Shown here one piece after another: positions 21,691-31,953 of a stretch of DNA of 64,000 bases. The stretch spans positions 1,798,001 to 1,862,000 of the forward strand of contig JAINUG010000031.1 in the NCBI GenBank assembly GCA_029706075.1. Reading direction: 5' to 3'. The translations under genes were made by a program, and so were the position numbers. Source of the DNA: Aldrovandia affinis (Eukaryota; Chordata; Actinopteri; Notacanthiformes; Halosauridae). Below the pieces are notes generated by a model, which saw only the letters and a list, made by a program, of their open reading frames with translations, was not told where the DNA came from and did not search any database. Within the stretch, counting starts at the first letter, position 1; the number at the start of each line of letters is the position of its first letter.

Positions 21691-24350
21691 CCAACCCAAA
21701 AAGCAGTGCTGGAGGAGGGGAAGGCACTGACAGGCCATCAGTCTTGGAGCCGACAGTGATGAAAGACCCTCCGCTGTTTGTTCAGGGAATAGCGGCAAAA
21801 TTCCTGAAGACAATTTTCACACGTTTATCATTAATTTTTACATGACATATTAAATATGAAACCGTACTACCACAAATTTTAAAAAAATATATACATATTT
21901 TTAAGGATCACATTTTCATCTATTCACCCTATATACAGTAACTCACACATACATGGATTCTATACAGACAGCGTTCTGTATGTGCGTGTATATATGTATA
22001 AGTGTGTGTGTGTGTGTATATATACACGTCAACATTTGGAGTAAATAAGAGTTTGTTCCACAAATGATCCTTTACAGCTTGGCGAACCTTGCTTTCGATA
22101 CCCTTGAAAGAGGAAGTCATATTTTGAACATATTTAGTGGTTGCGTGTCTGCAGCTGCAGAAGAAGTTCAGTACTTTGATTGTGCCATGTCAGTCAGGTG
22201 GTTTTAGCCTGCTGGCTGAGCTCTCACTTCCAAACCACCTGCCGAGTGGGTTCTGCATACAGTATCCTTGCGCAAAAGACATACAAGAGACTTTGAGGTA
22301 AAGTTTGGCAGTTGGGAGGGTCTGAGGAGGGGGTAGTTGAGGATGGGATGTGAGGTTTGCTGTCCTCACTCGACATGTTTTGTTACTGCCACACGTGTCC
22401 TCACTTTCTAAATTGGTCATATTCAGTTTGGGTTTATGAGAGCAAAACTAATTAGCGTTTCTAAATTCAGCAAAATAAAAAAATAAAAAGTCAAAAAAGT
22501 TGATTGTTCTGGTTTCCTCTCTGGTGTCAGGCACTTGACAGAAAATAATACTCTAATCATTTTCAAACCGTTCATATTTTTAACCCGAGCTGAATGTCAT
22601 TCGCCCCCATCCCCTGGCATATATAAATATATATATATACATATTTTATTTTTTTGGTGGGTTTGACTGAAAGCGGCTGCCCTCTAAGAGCTCCCTCTTT
22701 GTGAATCGTGGGAAGTTTGGGGTCGGGGACAGCAAAAAAACAATGCTCTGTGTATAGGTGGGGTGGATGCAAAGTGAACAGGGGCTTTGATTTGGGATGT
22801 CCTGCTGACAGGAGCCGAGCGCCAGTTTACAGTAGCGCTGACGTTCCCCTTAGCTTTTGCTCCAGCTGCACATCGCCCTCAGGAAGTCCACTGCAGGCAC
22901 GCTCTCTGCTCTTGGGCGTGAAAGAAAGGTCCTGTTTGAGTTGGCAGGCCCTTTCCTTTCAGGGAACTTTTGCTGCCTCGGCAAGAACGGCCAGCATCGG
23001 GCGCTTATGCGGGCCTGCGGCTCCAAAGGCAGGATGGCTTTTTTCCTCTTCTCCTGGTTTTCAGGAAACACATTTCGCCTTTTTTTATTATTATTTTTTA
23101 TTTTTTTTACTCTTGGTTAGAAAAGGGAGGGGGAGGGGGAAGGGGCTGAAGGGGAAAATTCAACAGCTGGGGGTTTACTGTTAATTTGTAGTGTTTACTT
23201 GGGGGGAGTGGTGGCGGCGGTGGTGGTGGGTGGTTTGCATGGAACAGCATGGACTATTTCAGTGTTCTCTGAACCCACCCTGCCGGGGCTTAGTTTATAT
23301 TGGATAAAAAAAGTTTATAGGTAATTTTAACGACGTGCTGTAAAACTTACACTATTTTTATTTTTCCATTCAGACCTGAGGGATTTGTCTTCAGAGGGCA
23401 GTAATTAAGGAGCTTTGAATCTAGGGTTAGGGAAGAACAGTGTTTAAATGCAATTAGACCAGCAGTAGAATCAATTTGAACTCAATTACAGTTTTCTGAA
23501 TGTGCCATTATTTGTTTAATCAAGGGAATTTCATTTGAGACGCTAAATATACGCATCAAAAGATATTTAAAACAAGGGGGAAAAAATGAAGCTTGACGGA
23601 ACGTACTTAATAATGTTTTAATGAAAAAAGCCTTTGAAAAGATGACCACTGTGAAAATAGCAGTAGGGTTGATTGTCTATAGATAAAGCCAATGTTAATT
23701 CTGTCATGCTGCTGGAGTGGATTTGGAATGTCCATGTCTAATGCAGTGCTCTGTGTACTTGTGATTTGAGTTTTGGGATGGCTCTTATTCCTTATAGCCA
23801 ATGTGTAGCTATTATTTTCTATCTTCTCCTTTCTTCTCTCTCCAATTCAAATGTTCACATTCAAATTCAGGTTGTTCACATGTGAAGTATATAGTGAAAT
23901 ATTTATTATAATAATGCTGATAATTATTTACATGCCAATATAAATAATGTTGCAGTAATTATAACAATTAAAAATGAAACTTTTGGGAATAATTCGAGAA
24001 AACTAAGAGGGAAAATGCTATATTAAAAGTTAAAGAAAAAAGAAAAAAAAACAGGAAATGCACCCCTCCCAGTGGAAAGACATTTTGTGTTACTTTGGTA
24101 GGTCTCCTTAATCTAAGCCCATGGCAGGTGGACACTTGTATCTGCCAGGTGCTGTTCGCTCTTCCCTCCAAAACAGTGCAATTTAACTGTTGTCAAAAAG
24201 GACATTAAACAGGGAATCTGGACTGCAAATTTGGGAAAATAGTTATTTTTATGTATATTGAGCAGGATAACAGGAAATGCACTTCTTTCACTTCTTTTCA
24301 CATTCAGAATGATTGCACAGTTGTCCTTCACTGTAACGAACAGTTTTTTT
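21691..24350. other. Non-coding DNA with simple repeats
   Basis: No gene. Short TG/TA repeats lie near 21985-22025 and 22620-22640, and a G-rich tract at 23128-23155. The plus frame 22708-23184 (158 codons) lies in GC-rich sequence and ends in a low-complexity phenylalanine-rich stretch; it matches nothing I know. The block 23380-23560, with GGCAGTAATTAAGGAGC and AATGCAATTAGACC, is a candidate regulatory block. Confidence 0.45.
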
Positions 24351-24374
24351 TCTCTCTCTCTCTCTCTCTCTCTC
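24351..24374 (+). repeat. (TC)n microsatellite
   Basis: About 12 TC units continue into a C/T-rich tract up to the CAG at 24394-24396. The tract could serve as the pyrimidine tract of a 3' splice site. Confidence 0.9.
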
Positions 24375-24396
24375 CCCCTCTTTCTCCCTTCCTCAG

Positions 24397-24436
24397 GAGA
24401 CTCCAGTGGTCACTTCCTGTGGAACAAGGGATCAAA
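24397..24436 (+). other. Candidate 40-nt exon
   Basis: A pyrimidine tract of about 45 bases ends in CCTCAG. It is followed by 40 bases that are open in all three frames, and then by AAA-GTAAGT, a donor that fits the consensus well after the junction. Possible peptides are short and I do not recognise any of them. The pyrimidine tract is partly a microsatellite, so the arrangement may be chance. Forty bases would shift the frame if skipped. Confidence 0.25.
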
Positions 24437-26419
24437 GTAAGTGGCATTGACCTCTAATCTGACATGATATGTCAACTCTGAATCTCCCAATTGAAAGCCT
24501 ATGCAAATGTAACACAATAGATTGTATTTGTGAACAGCCATCACAAATCCATAAGCAAATTGATATAAAGCCTTTTGAATGCATGAAGAATGTCCTTGTT
24601 TCTTTGGGGGACATCAGAGAGACATTTGAATGATCAGAATATCTGAAAAGCAGTGATATAGCTAGTATTATGGACTGAATCCATATAACAATTCAGTGTA
24701 GTGTTCAGTATATGCCTGGGTTTAGCTAAAAATGTTGAAAATCCACACAGTATGATCTTGAATTTCATGCCAGTAAAAGAAACAAAAAAAATGACTCTGG
24801 ACTGTCCTTCATATTCGTGTATGCCCTGTGTAGTGTGTAAATACATCATAAACAAACAATGACCCTCTGCAGACATCACATCACCAAACAGTTTCAAAGC
24901 TTAGCATGTACTGTAAACACACACAGTTGTTGACCTTCCCTCACACACAACACGCTCGCGTAGAAAGTCTGAACGCCACGCAAACTGTGTCGCCTCTTAA
25001 GATTTTCCCCCCTCGCCGGTTCGGTTTGTTTGTTGTTAAATATTGTGTTGACCTGTGGCGTGTTGTGCTGTGCAAGGTTGTATTATATTTACTCAAACAT
25101 CTCATGTCTGCTGTTAACAGTTCATCTTGTTGCAATAGGGAACATCTTTTTTTCGGGAGGACGGCCCATTAGCATGTGCAGGTGCCACTTGCCCTGTTGC
25201 CCAATTTTGAAAAGCCTTTTCTCATTTGTATCTTTTATGAAATGACAGCGGGTCTCGTATATTTGTGTTGCACTTAGGCACTATACAGTATCTGAATGAT
25301 TCCCATGCCATTGCCGTGCAACAGACCCACAAAGAGTGGGTGTAGCGTACGAGTACAGAATTATGTTTTATTACGAAATGACTATATTCTGTATGCCGGA
25401 ATCACTGATGTGGTGGCCGCCAATCATGTGAGAATGTGAGAAGGGACGTGATAAACTGATAAATCCAGTGCAGAGATGAAACTGTCGGCTCCTCTTTCAC
25501 ACCACCTTCCACGCGTCCGGGGTGATAGCTAGGTGACGTGCATTGGCCTTAATGAAGCCCAGCTGTGGAGCGGTCAAATAGTGTCTCTAATTAAAGCCTT
25601 GTTGCTCTCAGTCGTAGACTTCTCTCTGGAATGATAACAACGTGCAATGTTTCCATTGGAGTTGGCCGGGCAGGTCTGGAAGAGCGAGGCTCATCCGGCA
25701 AGCCAACGTGCTGTTCTGAAGGATGTCCCAATTGAGCCTAATATAGGCCAGACTGATAGCAGAACCCTATAAACTCAAACACCGGATTCCTCACCATTCA
25801 TACATGACTTCAGTGTCATTTGAACTCTGCCGATGGTCTTATTTTATTGTAAGTTTTGGATATTTTATATGTTAATCCAAATTCAGTCAGTACACCAGTG
25901 TCGGGTGACAAATGTACTGTTTGGTGCAGTAGGACTACAAACAGCCAAACATCCGTTTGTTTGTCTTTGTGGGAATTATGCCAGTAATACTATGGAAACT
26001 GCATTTTAAAAAATGTATGTAAATTACCTTTAATAATATTCCTAATTGTGATTGACTGGTCATCACAATTATTTTACTATTCAAGCATTTTCATATTGAT
26101 CATTTATTAATACAAATATATATCCTGTGATTATACATGACCTGTAGAATAAATATTCATATAATAATAATAATAATGACATTATAGTTCTAAACTATTT
26201 TACTATTCATGCTCATTTTAATAAATATATTTTTATTACATAGAAAAATACAGAATATGATCTTGCAGCAAACAAGTTCACACAAACCAAACCCTGGAAA
26301 TGATTAGCACATTTGTGACTACATGATTATACATATATACATAAACACATTTAATAGAATTCTTTCTTCATCTACATCCACATCGTCATCTGCAATGGTT
26401 GGCTACAAACTTGCAATTG
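24437..26419. other. Non-coding DNA with a candidate regulatory block
   Basis: No gene seen. The block 25340-25800 is repeat-free and of mixed composition with words such as GCCTTAATGAAGCCC and GTCTCTAATTAAAGCC, a good candidate for a conserved element. At 26161-26176 there is a short (ATA)n run. The rest is AT-rich. Confidence 0.45.
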
Positions 26420-26694
26420 ACTCTGATGGGGAGCCCCGATCGGGGGCGGCGTTTGGCTGTCTGCCCCAAGGGGAGGGTGGGAGGGTGAGCCGGCACGAGT
26501 TCACCGAGAAACGCATACAGATGACTCCAGAACGTGGGTGGGCAAATTCCGTCTCGAAGGAAGTGGAGTTTGCTGCCCTCGGAGAATTAGCTTGCCTTGT
26601 AGAGATGAGCGGCGAATTCGTGTGGGGAGGGCAAATTGTAATAAATAGAGGGTATAATTGGCCACTAAATTGGGAGAAAAACGTGAAAAAATCG
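26420..26694 (+). mobile_element. tRNA-derived SINE, family B, copy 3 (diverged)
   Basis: The 3' end GAGGGTATAATTGGCCACTA, then AATTGGGAGAAAAA, matches the tail of the copy at 10.1-10.4 kb. An internal ATTCCGTCTCGAAGGA also aligns with its TTCCGTCTCGGAGGA. The 5' part is different or strongly diverged and shows no clear A or B box. It may be a subfamily with a different head, or a recombined copy. Confidence 0.65.
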
Positions 26695-27077
26695 GAAACA
26701 AATTTTGTATAAAAAAAATAATATATATATAATTGATACTTGATAAAGGGCTACCCATGCCGAAAATTTTTTGTGTGTGTATTTTCTCAAATGTAAAATA
26801 TATGGCCATATTTTTCAGATGATTTGCATTCAAATTTGGCATACCGATATGGTGTGGCGAACTCCATCTACACACCTACGTTTACACCATTTGACGCAAC
26901 GGTGAATGTGATTTAATCATTTGCTTATCGCATGTGCAATCAACTGGAAATTGTTTTCTAGTGGCCATGTTGTTCCAATTATGCTACGTCATTTTTTTAA
27001 CCCCCGTGAAACTTTGTGATTAACTTAGCATGTTAATGCAGATTTATTTTTGTTGGATTTAATGACAAATTATTTTT
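26695..27077. other. AT-rich non-coding DNA
   Basis: Nothing beyond AT-rich sequence and short chance frames between two repeats. Confidence 0.6.
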
Positions 27078-27248
27078 AGGGGTGTAAATAATTGTGACAT
27101 TTTTTTGGTTGATGAGCTTTTTCTCTGCACTATTGTATTGTATTGTATAAAATAATATAATTTCCCAATTTTTCAAGCATACAATGTACAGTAGCTCATT
27201 ACCTGAATTGTTCTTTATCAAGGGTGTGAATAATGTTAGGGGGTACTG
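27078..27248. mobile_element. Solo Tc1-type terminal repeat with two direct repeats
   Basis: The sequence AGGGGTGTAAATAATTGTGA starts at 27078 and a related TCAAGGGTGTGAATAATGTT starts at 27218, ending in GGGGGTACTG. Two similar words about 140 bases apart, with the outer one at the end of the element, is the inverted-repeat/direct-repeat plan of many fish Tc1 elements. No transposase and no partner end were found nearby, so this is a leftover end or a short non-autonomous derivative. Confidence 0.65.
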
Positions 27249-28004
27249 TTTGAAAGTTCAAGTTCATTATGGCCATAAGCATATGTGTGGAACGTTTCAT
27301 ACCTTTATGACACTCATTTTTGAAAAATGTATTTTCAATTGATTGCTATTGCGCCATCAGAAGCCACGTACTAATGGCTGGAGGGTTGGTATATGTCTCT
27401 ACCTGCCTGACAAATTTGGTGAGTTTAACACTGGCAATCGATGATGAAGGTAGCGGTAAGAAAAAGAATGGTAACAATAGATTTCCTGTACCTTCTGTGT
27501 TTGCCAACTATGAATAATAACAACAATAATAATGATGATAATGTGTTTTGAGTAATGATATTTTATGTTGATGGATTTGACCATAATCCTTTCTATTGCG
27601 CTTTTTTTGTATGTAAAATTTCCAATTACCAGCAGCACTTGTTAAGTGATTGGTACAGCAAAGACAGAATAATGTAGCACTTCCATAAAACCTGAATATC
27701 TGAAAACCTGCAATTAGTAACCACTTCTCTCAACACTTTTATGGGGGGAGAAACAGACTCTTCATATCACAAAGCTGACAAGGTTTTCATTCAGTGTAAA
27801 ATGTATGTTTAAGTCTCGAGATACAGGTAATATAAGCCTCTTCGTATTTCAAAATGCGTAAAATTGTTTACTAAAACGTACCTTTTGTTAATGACAGATT
27901 TTTTCAAATAGCTTTTTAATGTCAAGCAGTTTGTATAGATGTATAGAGAGTAGTAGTTATTGACTGAAATTCAAGTAATCATCTAGCTTCCCAACTAACA
28001 TAAA
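27249..28004. other. AT-rich non-coding DNA
   Basis: No gene; imperfect (AAT)n near 27517-27535. Open frames are short and without known domains. Confidence 0.6.
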
Positions 28005-28088
28005 TAAATGTGTGTGTATGTACGTATGTATGTATGCATGTGTGTGTGTATATGTGTATGTATATATATATACATGCACACACACACA
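28005..28088. repeat. TG/TA/CA microsatellite, left of Tc1
   Basis: Alternating purine-pyrimidine sequence made of TG, TATG, TA and finally CA units abuts the left end of the Tc1 element at 28089. Similar sequence resumes at 29299. Confidence 0.85.
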
Positions 28089-29298
28089 CAGGTGGTGGAC
28101 AAAATAATGGAAACACCAAAAAAGGAAACTTGCAGTATTTTGAACTAAATCACAATTAAAAATGAGTCTACAGTTTCACATTATTGTCAATACCAATTAC
28201 CAATATGTTTATTAAATGGAATTCTTTATGCTAAATGGCATAATATGTTTATCCTATAAAAGACATTTTAAAATCAACACTTTAATATGTGAGTTTACAA
28301 AGCAACATGAGATTGCAACAGATTTTGAAAGAGGTCAAATTGTTGGTACTCGAATTGCATGTGTATCAGTCATAGAAACAGCAAAATCATTTAGGGTGTC
28401 AAGGGGAACAGTGTCAAATCATGATGGCATATGCCAAACAAGGACAGAACTGCATCAGGAAGGGATAACAATGAGTGCAAGCCGAAGCTCACCCACAGGG
28501 ATAGACAGACACTTCACAGAATAGTTGCCACCACAGAACTGAATCTGCATCTCCGTGACCCAGTCTCAACAAAAAGTGGTGATACTTCATGCTGATATTT
28601 ATGGTAGGGCTGCCATTCGGAAACCACTTGGAACCAAGGCCAATGTGCAACAACGCATAACCTGGTGTAATGAGCACAAAACCTACACTTCTGAGCAGTG
28701 TAAGAAAGTAATATGATCTGATGAGTATTCTTTTACTATTTTAACTACATCTGGGTGGGTTTATGCGAGAAAACCAAAGGAAGCCTTCAACCCACATTGC
28801 CTGTTCCCTACTGTTGAACATGGTGGTGGATCTGTTATGGTTTGGGCAGCTATCTTGTGGGAGTTACTGGGGTTATTACTCTGCATGGTAGAAGTACATC
28901 CAGGAAAAAATAAGCAATTTCTGATACCCAGGTGTACCCTATGGTACAAACATTGTTTCCTCAAGATGTTCCCATATACACTACTAAATGGATTCAAAAA
29001 TGATTTCCTGAACACCAGGATGAAGTGAAACACCTTCCATGGCCTCCCCAATCACCAGATATAAACAACATTGAACCTTTATGGGAAGTTCTAGAACGTA
29101 GAGTGCAGAGTAGATTTCCACTGCCTTCGTCTCTCAAATAACCGGAGGCTTTTTTCTTGAAGAATGGTCTAATATCCCACTAGAAATCATTCAAACCTTA
29201 TATAATAGTATTCCAAGAAGGATTAAAGCTGGCCAAACTTATTAGTTAATACATATTCATATATTGTTTGGTGTTTCCACTATTTTGTCTACTCCCTG
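28089..29298 (+). mobile_element. Tc1-like DNA transposon, complete but decayed
   Basis: The element is 1210 bases long. Its ends form inverted repeats of about 31 bases with four mismatches: the left starts CAGGTGGTGGACAAAATAAT and the right end reads, on the minus strand, CAGGGAGTAGACAAAATAGT. Tc1 elements insert at TA. The right flank is TA (29299-29300), but the left flank is CA inside a CA repeat, so the left copy was probably altered by slippage or mutation. Length and short terminal repeats fit a standard short-ended Tc1. The transposase inside is broken. Confidence 0.95.
28300..29243 (+). pseudogene. Tc1-like transposase, broken
   Basis: The N-terminal paired-like DNA-binding part is seen near 28303-28440 (HEIATDFERGQIVG, then TAKSFRVSRGTVSN). 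The catalytic core follows in pieces. The first Asp is in a SDEYSF context near 28720, after an in-frame stop. The glycine-rich HGGGSVMVWAAI is at about 28825. The third catalytic Glu is in SPDINNIEPLW near 29052-29085, in another frame. The stretch that should carry the second Asp is missing: between the FPQDVPIY and TTKWIQK-like sequence (about 28960-28985) the usual Asp-containing motif is deleted. Several stops and frameshifts follow toward the C-terminus. A Tc1 transposase is normally about 340 residues, so the coding length was once complete. The enzyme is dead. Confidence 0.93.
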
Positions 29299-29377
29299 TA
29301 TGTGTGCGTCTGTGTGTGTGTGTGTATACATATATACACGCATACATACCTCACACACATGCACACTCACACACACC
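29299..29377. repeat. TG/TA/CA microsatellite, right of Tc1
   Basis: TATGTGTGCGTCTGTGTGTG, then TA and CACA units. Together with 28005-28088 it looks like one microsatellite into which the Tc1 element jumped. Confidence 0.85.
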
Positions 29378-30157
29378 TTTTCAGTAAGATTAATTTATTG
29401 ACTGTTTAATTGCACTTACATGACCAGATAATGTAGTGTTGCAGCCCCTGGCAAAGCAGTCATTTAGGCAATGAAAGTAGACTGTGGAAATTAATAGATT
29501 CTCAATGTTGACATGCCCAACTGCTGGAACATACCGGGGAAAAATTAAAGTCAAGTGTTGGAATACATTCCACGCACTGTGTTTTCCTCAGGTGTCATCT
29601 TTTCAAGAGTAATCGTCACATTCACACATTCAATCGTGCCTGGTGGTTCACACTTTATGAAACAGCTTTTTATGAAACATCCCCAGGGCTTCCACATTTG
29701 GTATCGTCCCAAGATATCTGAAATCCACCACCATGCTTTCGTGGATTGATGTCAGGGTGAAAGGGTGGGGGTCACAGCGTGCCTCTTGTGGAGACTCTCG
29801 TTACTGTATGAAGGTGGGGTGGGGGGGGTGTCTTACCCAGCAATCGGCCCTTGTTTGTGTAAGCACTGACAACAGGGAGAAAGCGACCCAGGGCATGCCT
29901 GGCCCGCAGACATGTACAACACAATGTGACAAGCAACAGATGTGTCGCACCGCCTGGAATTAAACAAACCATCCAGCGCCTGTGTCGACTCCCCTGCACC
30001 AGCTGAGGGCCACCGGCCGACGAGACCGTGCCAAGGTTTCTCCAAGCTTCCTGGCAGCGCAGGAAGGACCCGCTTAGTGGCCATAAGTCTCTGACGCTTC
30101 TGGGGTCTGGCGCTCCTGCCAGCTTTAAAACCTCAAAAAAAATATAATAATATAATA
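29378..30157. other. Non-coding DNA, no gene seen
   Basis: The part 29730-30110 is GC-richer with overlapping frames on both strands and a G run near 29820. No domain or transposon is recognised. Confidence 0.5.
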
Positions 30158-30299
30158 TATGCCATTTAGCAGACGCTTTTATTCAAAGCGACTTACAGTA
30201 GTGAATGCGTACACTTTTCAGTATATGTGGTTCCAATGGGAATCGAACCCACAACCTAAGGGTTGCCAATACCATGGTCTACCTACTGAGCCACACAGA
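30158..30299 (-). mobile_element. Short tRNA-derived SINE
   Basis: On the minus strand the head reads TGGCTCAGTAGGTAGACC, a perfect RNA polymerase III A box (TGGCTCAGTAG). It is followed by a perfect B box GGTTCGATTCC and, after a short body, by CTGTAAGTCGCTTTGAATAA, then AAGCGTCTGCTAAATGGCAT, the tail shared by many fish SINEs. It is only about 140 bases and lacks the middle part seen in the copies at 47.4 and 51.1 kb. A true tRNA gene is excluded because no acceptor stem pairs around the boxes. Confidence 0.9.
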
Positions 30300-31953
30300 A
30301 CCACAAACAGGAAGGGTCCTAATGATCGAATATCCTTCACCTCAACTGAGCAGAGAGCTGTATCAGTCTATATAGGGTTGTGGTTATATAATGCTCATAA
30401 CGGACTGCCACAAGGCGTATACAAAACCAGCAAAAACAGGGAAGAAAGACAAACCTGCGTGGTGGGGCCAACTGTCGAGTTATCATTTTAGTTTTTTTCC
30501 ACACAATAAACCGAGCCTCTTTAAAAAGACTGCTGTTTTTAGCGGGCTCCCCAGTCTGCTGCCCACTTGTCTTGTTGTTCTAGTTCAGGGGTATCAAGGG
30601 ATGGTGGCACAAACGTCTCTCTCAAACCTGGGCAGGGTCTCCCCTTTCTCAAGAAGAAGCGCCAGGCAATGGCAGAGCAAAGGACATTGTTAATGATTCC
30701 CTCCGCAGTTTCATCAACTGCTCTCCTTAACCCCGCAGGCAAATTGTGTGGGTTTGTGTAACTGAGGTGAGACAGTAAAACATCTTCTTTACAAGCCAGT
30801 GAAGGCTTGAGCAATCCTTTAGAATTCTGCACTGTATCCATTTACTGACATACAGCCAGTGACAGATTCATGTGTATTCATGCGTACAATTTATGCCTGC
30901 ACCTTTAACCTGAATTGTTATATTCCATTGCATCACTAAACGGGTAAAAGTCTCGAGATAACGATCACAACCAGCAACACAGCTATGTAAATATCATACT
31001 ATCAGCCATTCTCAATTTGGTTAAGTGCTGTGTGTGTGGATGATAAGTACGTCCCATGTCTAGTTAGTTGACTGAGGCACTGGCCTTTATTTAATCCTAA
31101 AGCAGTTGAGCTCTTCTCTCAACTTTGAGGTGCACATTCAGGGATGTGTTACAATATTATTTTTTGTAAATATCATTCATTTCAGTAACCAGAAATAATC
31201 TTGATTATTTTTGAGACCAAAAAAAACGTAATGGCTGACTCGAATGGTTGGCGCGAAGTGCATTATGGTCAGACTCTGGGGCATGATCAGCTTTCTTTCT
31301 CATTTTTTACATTTTTAAAAAACATTTATCAGGGGATACAGCTATATGGAGCACTCATTTTAGTTTTGGTTGGTTTGGATGAAGGAAAGTTGTTGGAAAA
31401 AAGTTATCACAGCACACTATCTGCTTACACGCCATTCTTAATACACATATGAAAATTGCCATAAAATATCTAGATCTAAAATGCATGATTTAACTATTCA
31501 AATTGTAACACAAAACATTTTTAATGCTGCTTGCTTATCATTATTTGCATATGGCCTATTTGTTACTCCACATTGCCCGGAAGAAAAGTGACAAGCTGTA
31601 CTGGGTGGAAATACGGTGAGCAGCAGACATGAAAAAGCCTTTGTCTTTAAAGGGCAAAGAGAACAGGGTCTGATGTAAGTACCCTTGGCCTTTTCTCCAC
31701 TACTCCATCCTACATTAGGGTACTACTAATGCATTTGCGTCCACAAGCATTTGGAAATGCTCGCTTTTAATGGTCAATTTTTATACAATTACAGCAAATA
31801 TTTTCCGATTTTTTTCTATTTGTACCCATTTTTGCTGATGAAACGACTCGCTGTATCACAATATGTCAATTGGAGTGGCTTAAGCCAGTCAGTTTGAATC
31901 ATTTACAGCCTTTTAAGAAAATGTTAAATATTTATGTATTATGAGTCTATATA
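30300..31953. other. Non-coding DNA, no gene seen
   Basis: Overlapping frames of about 100 codons on both strands at 30391-30841 have no recognisable domain. The rest is AT-rich. Nothing else stands out. Confidence 0.55.

Noticed and set aside
22708-23184. 158-codon open frame
   Set aside because: Ends in low-complexity Phe/Leu from T-rich DNA and has no domain.
30240-30299. A tRNA gene
   Set aside because: A and B boxes are perfect, but the flanks do not pair as an acceptor stem and the fish SINE tail follows, so it is a SINE.
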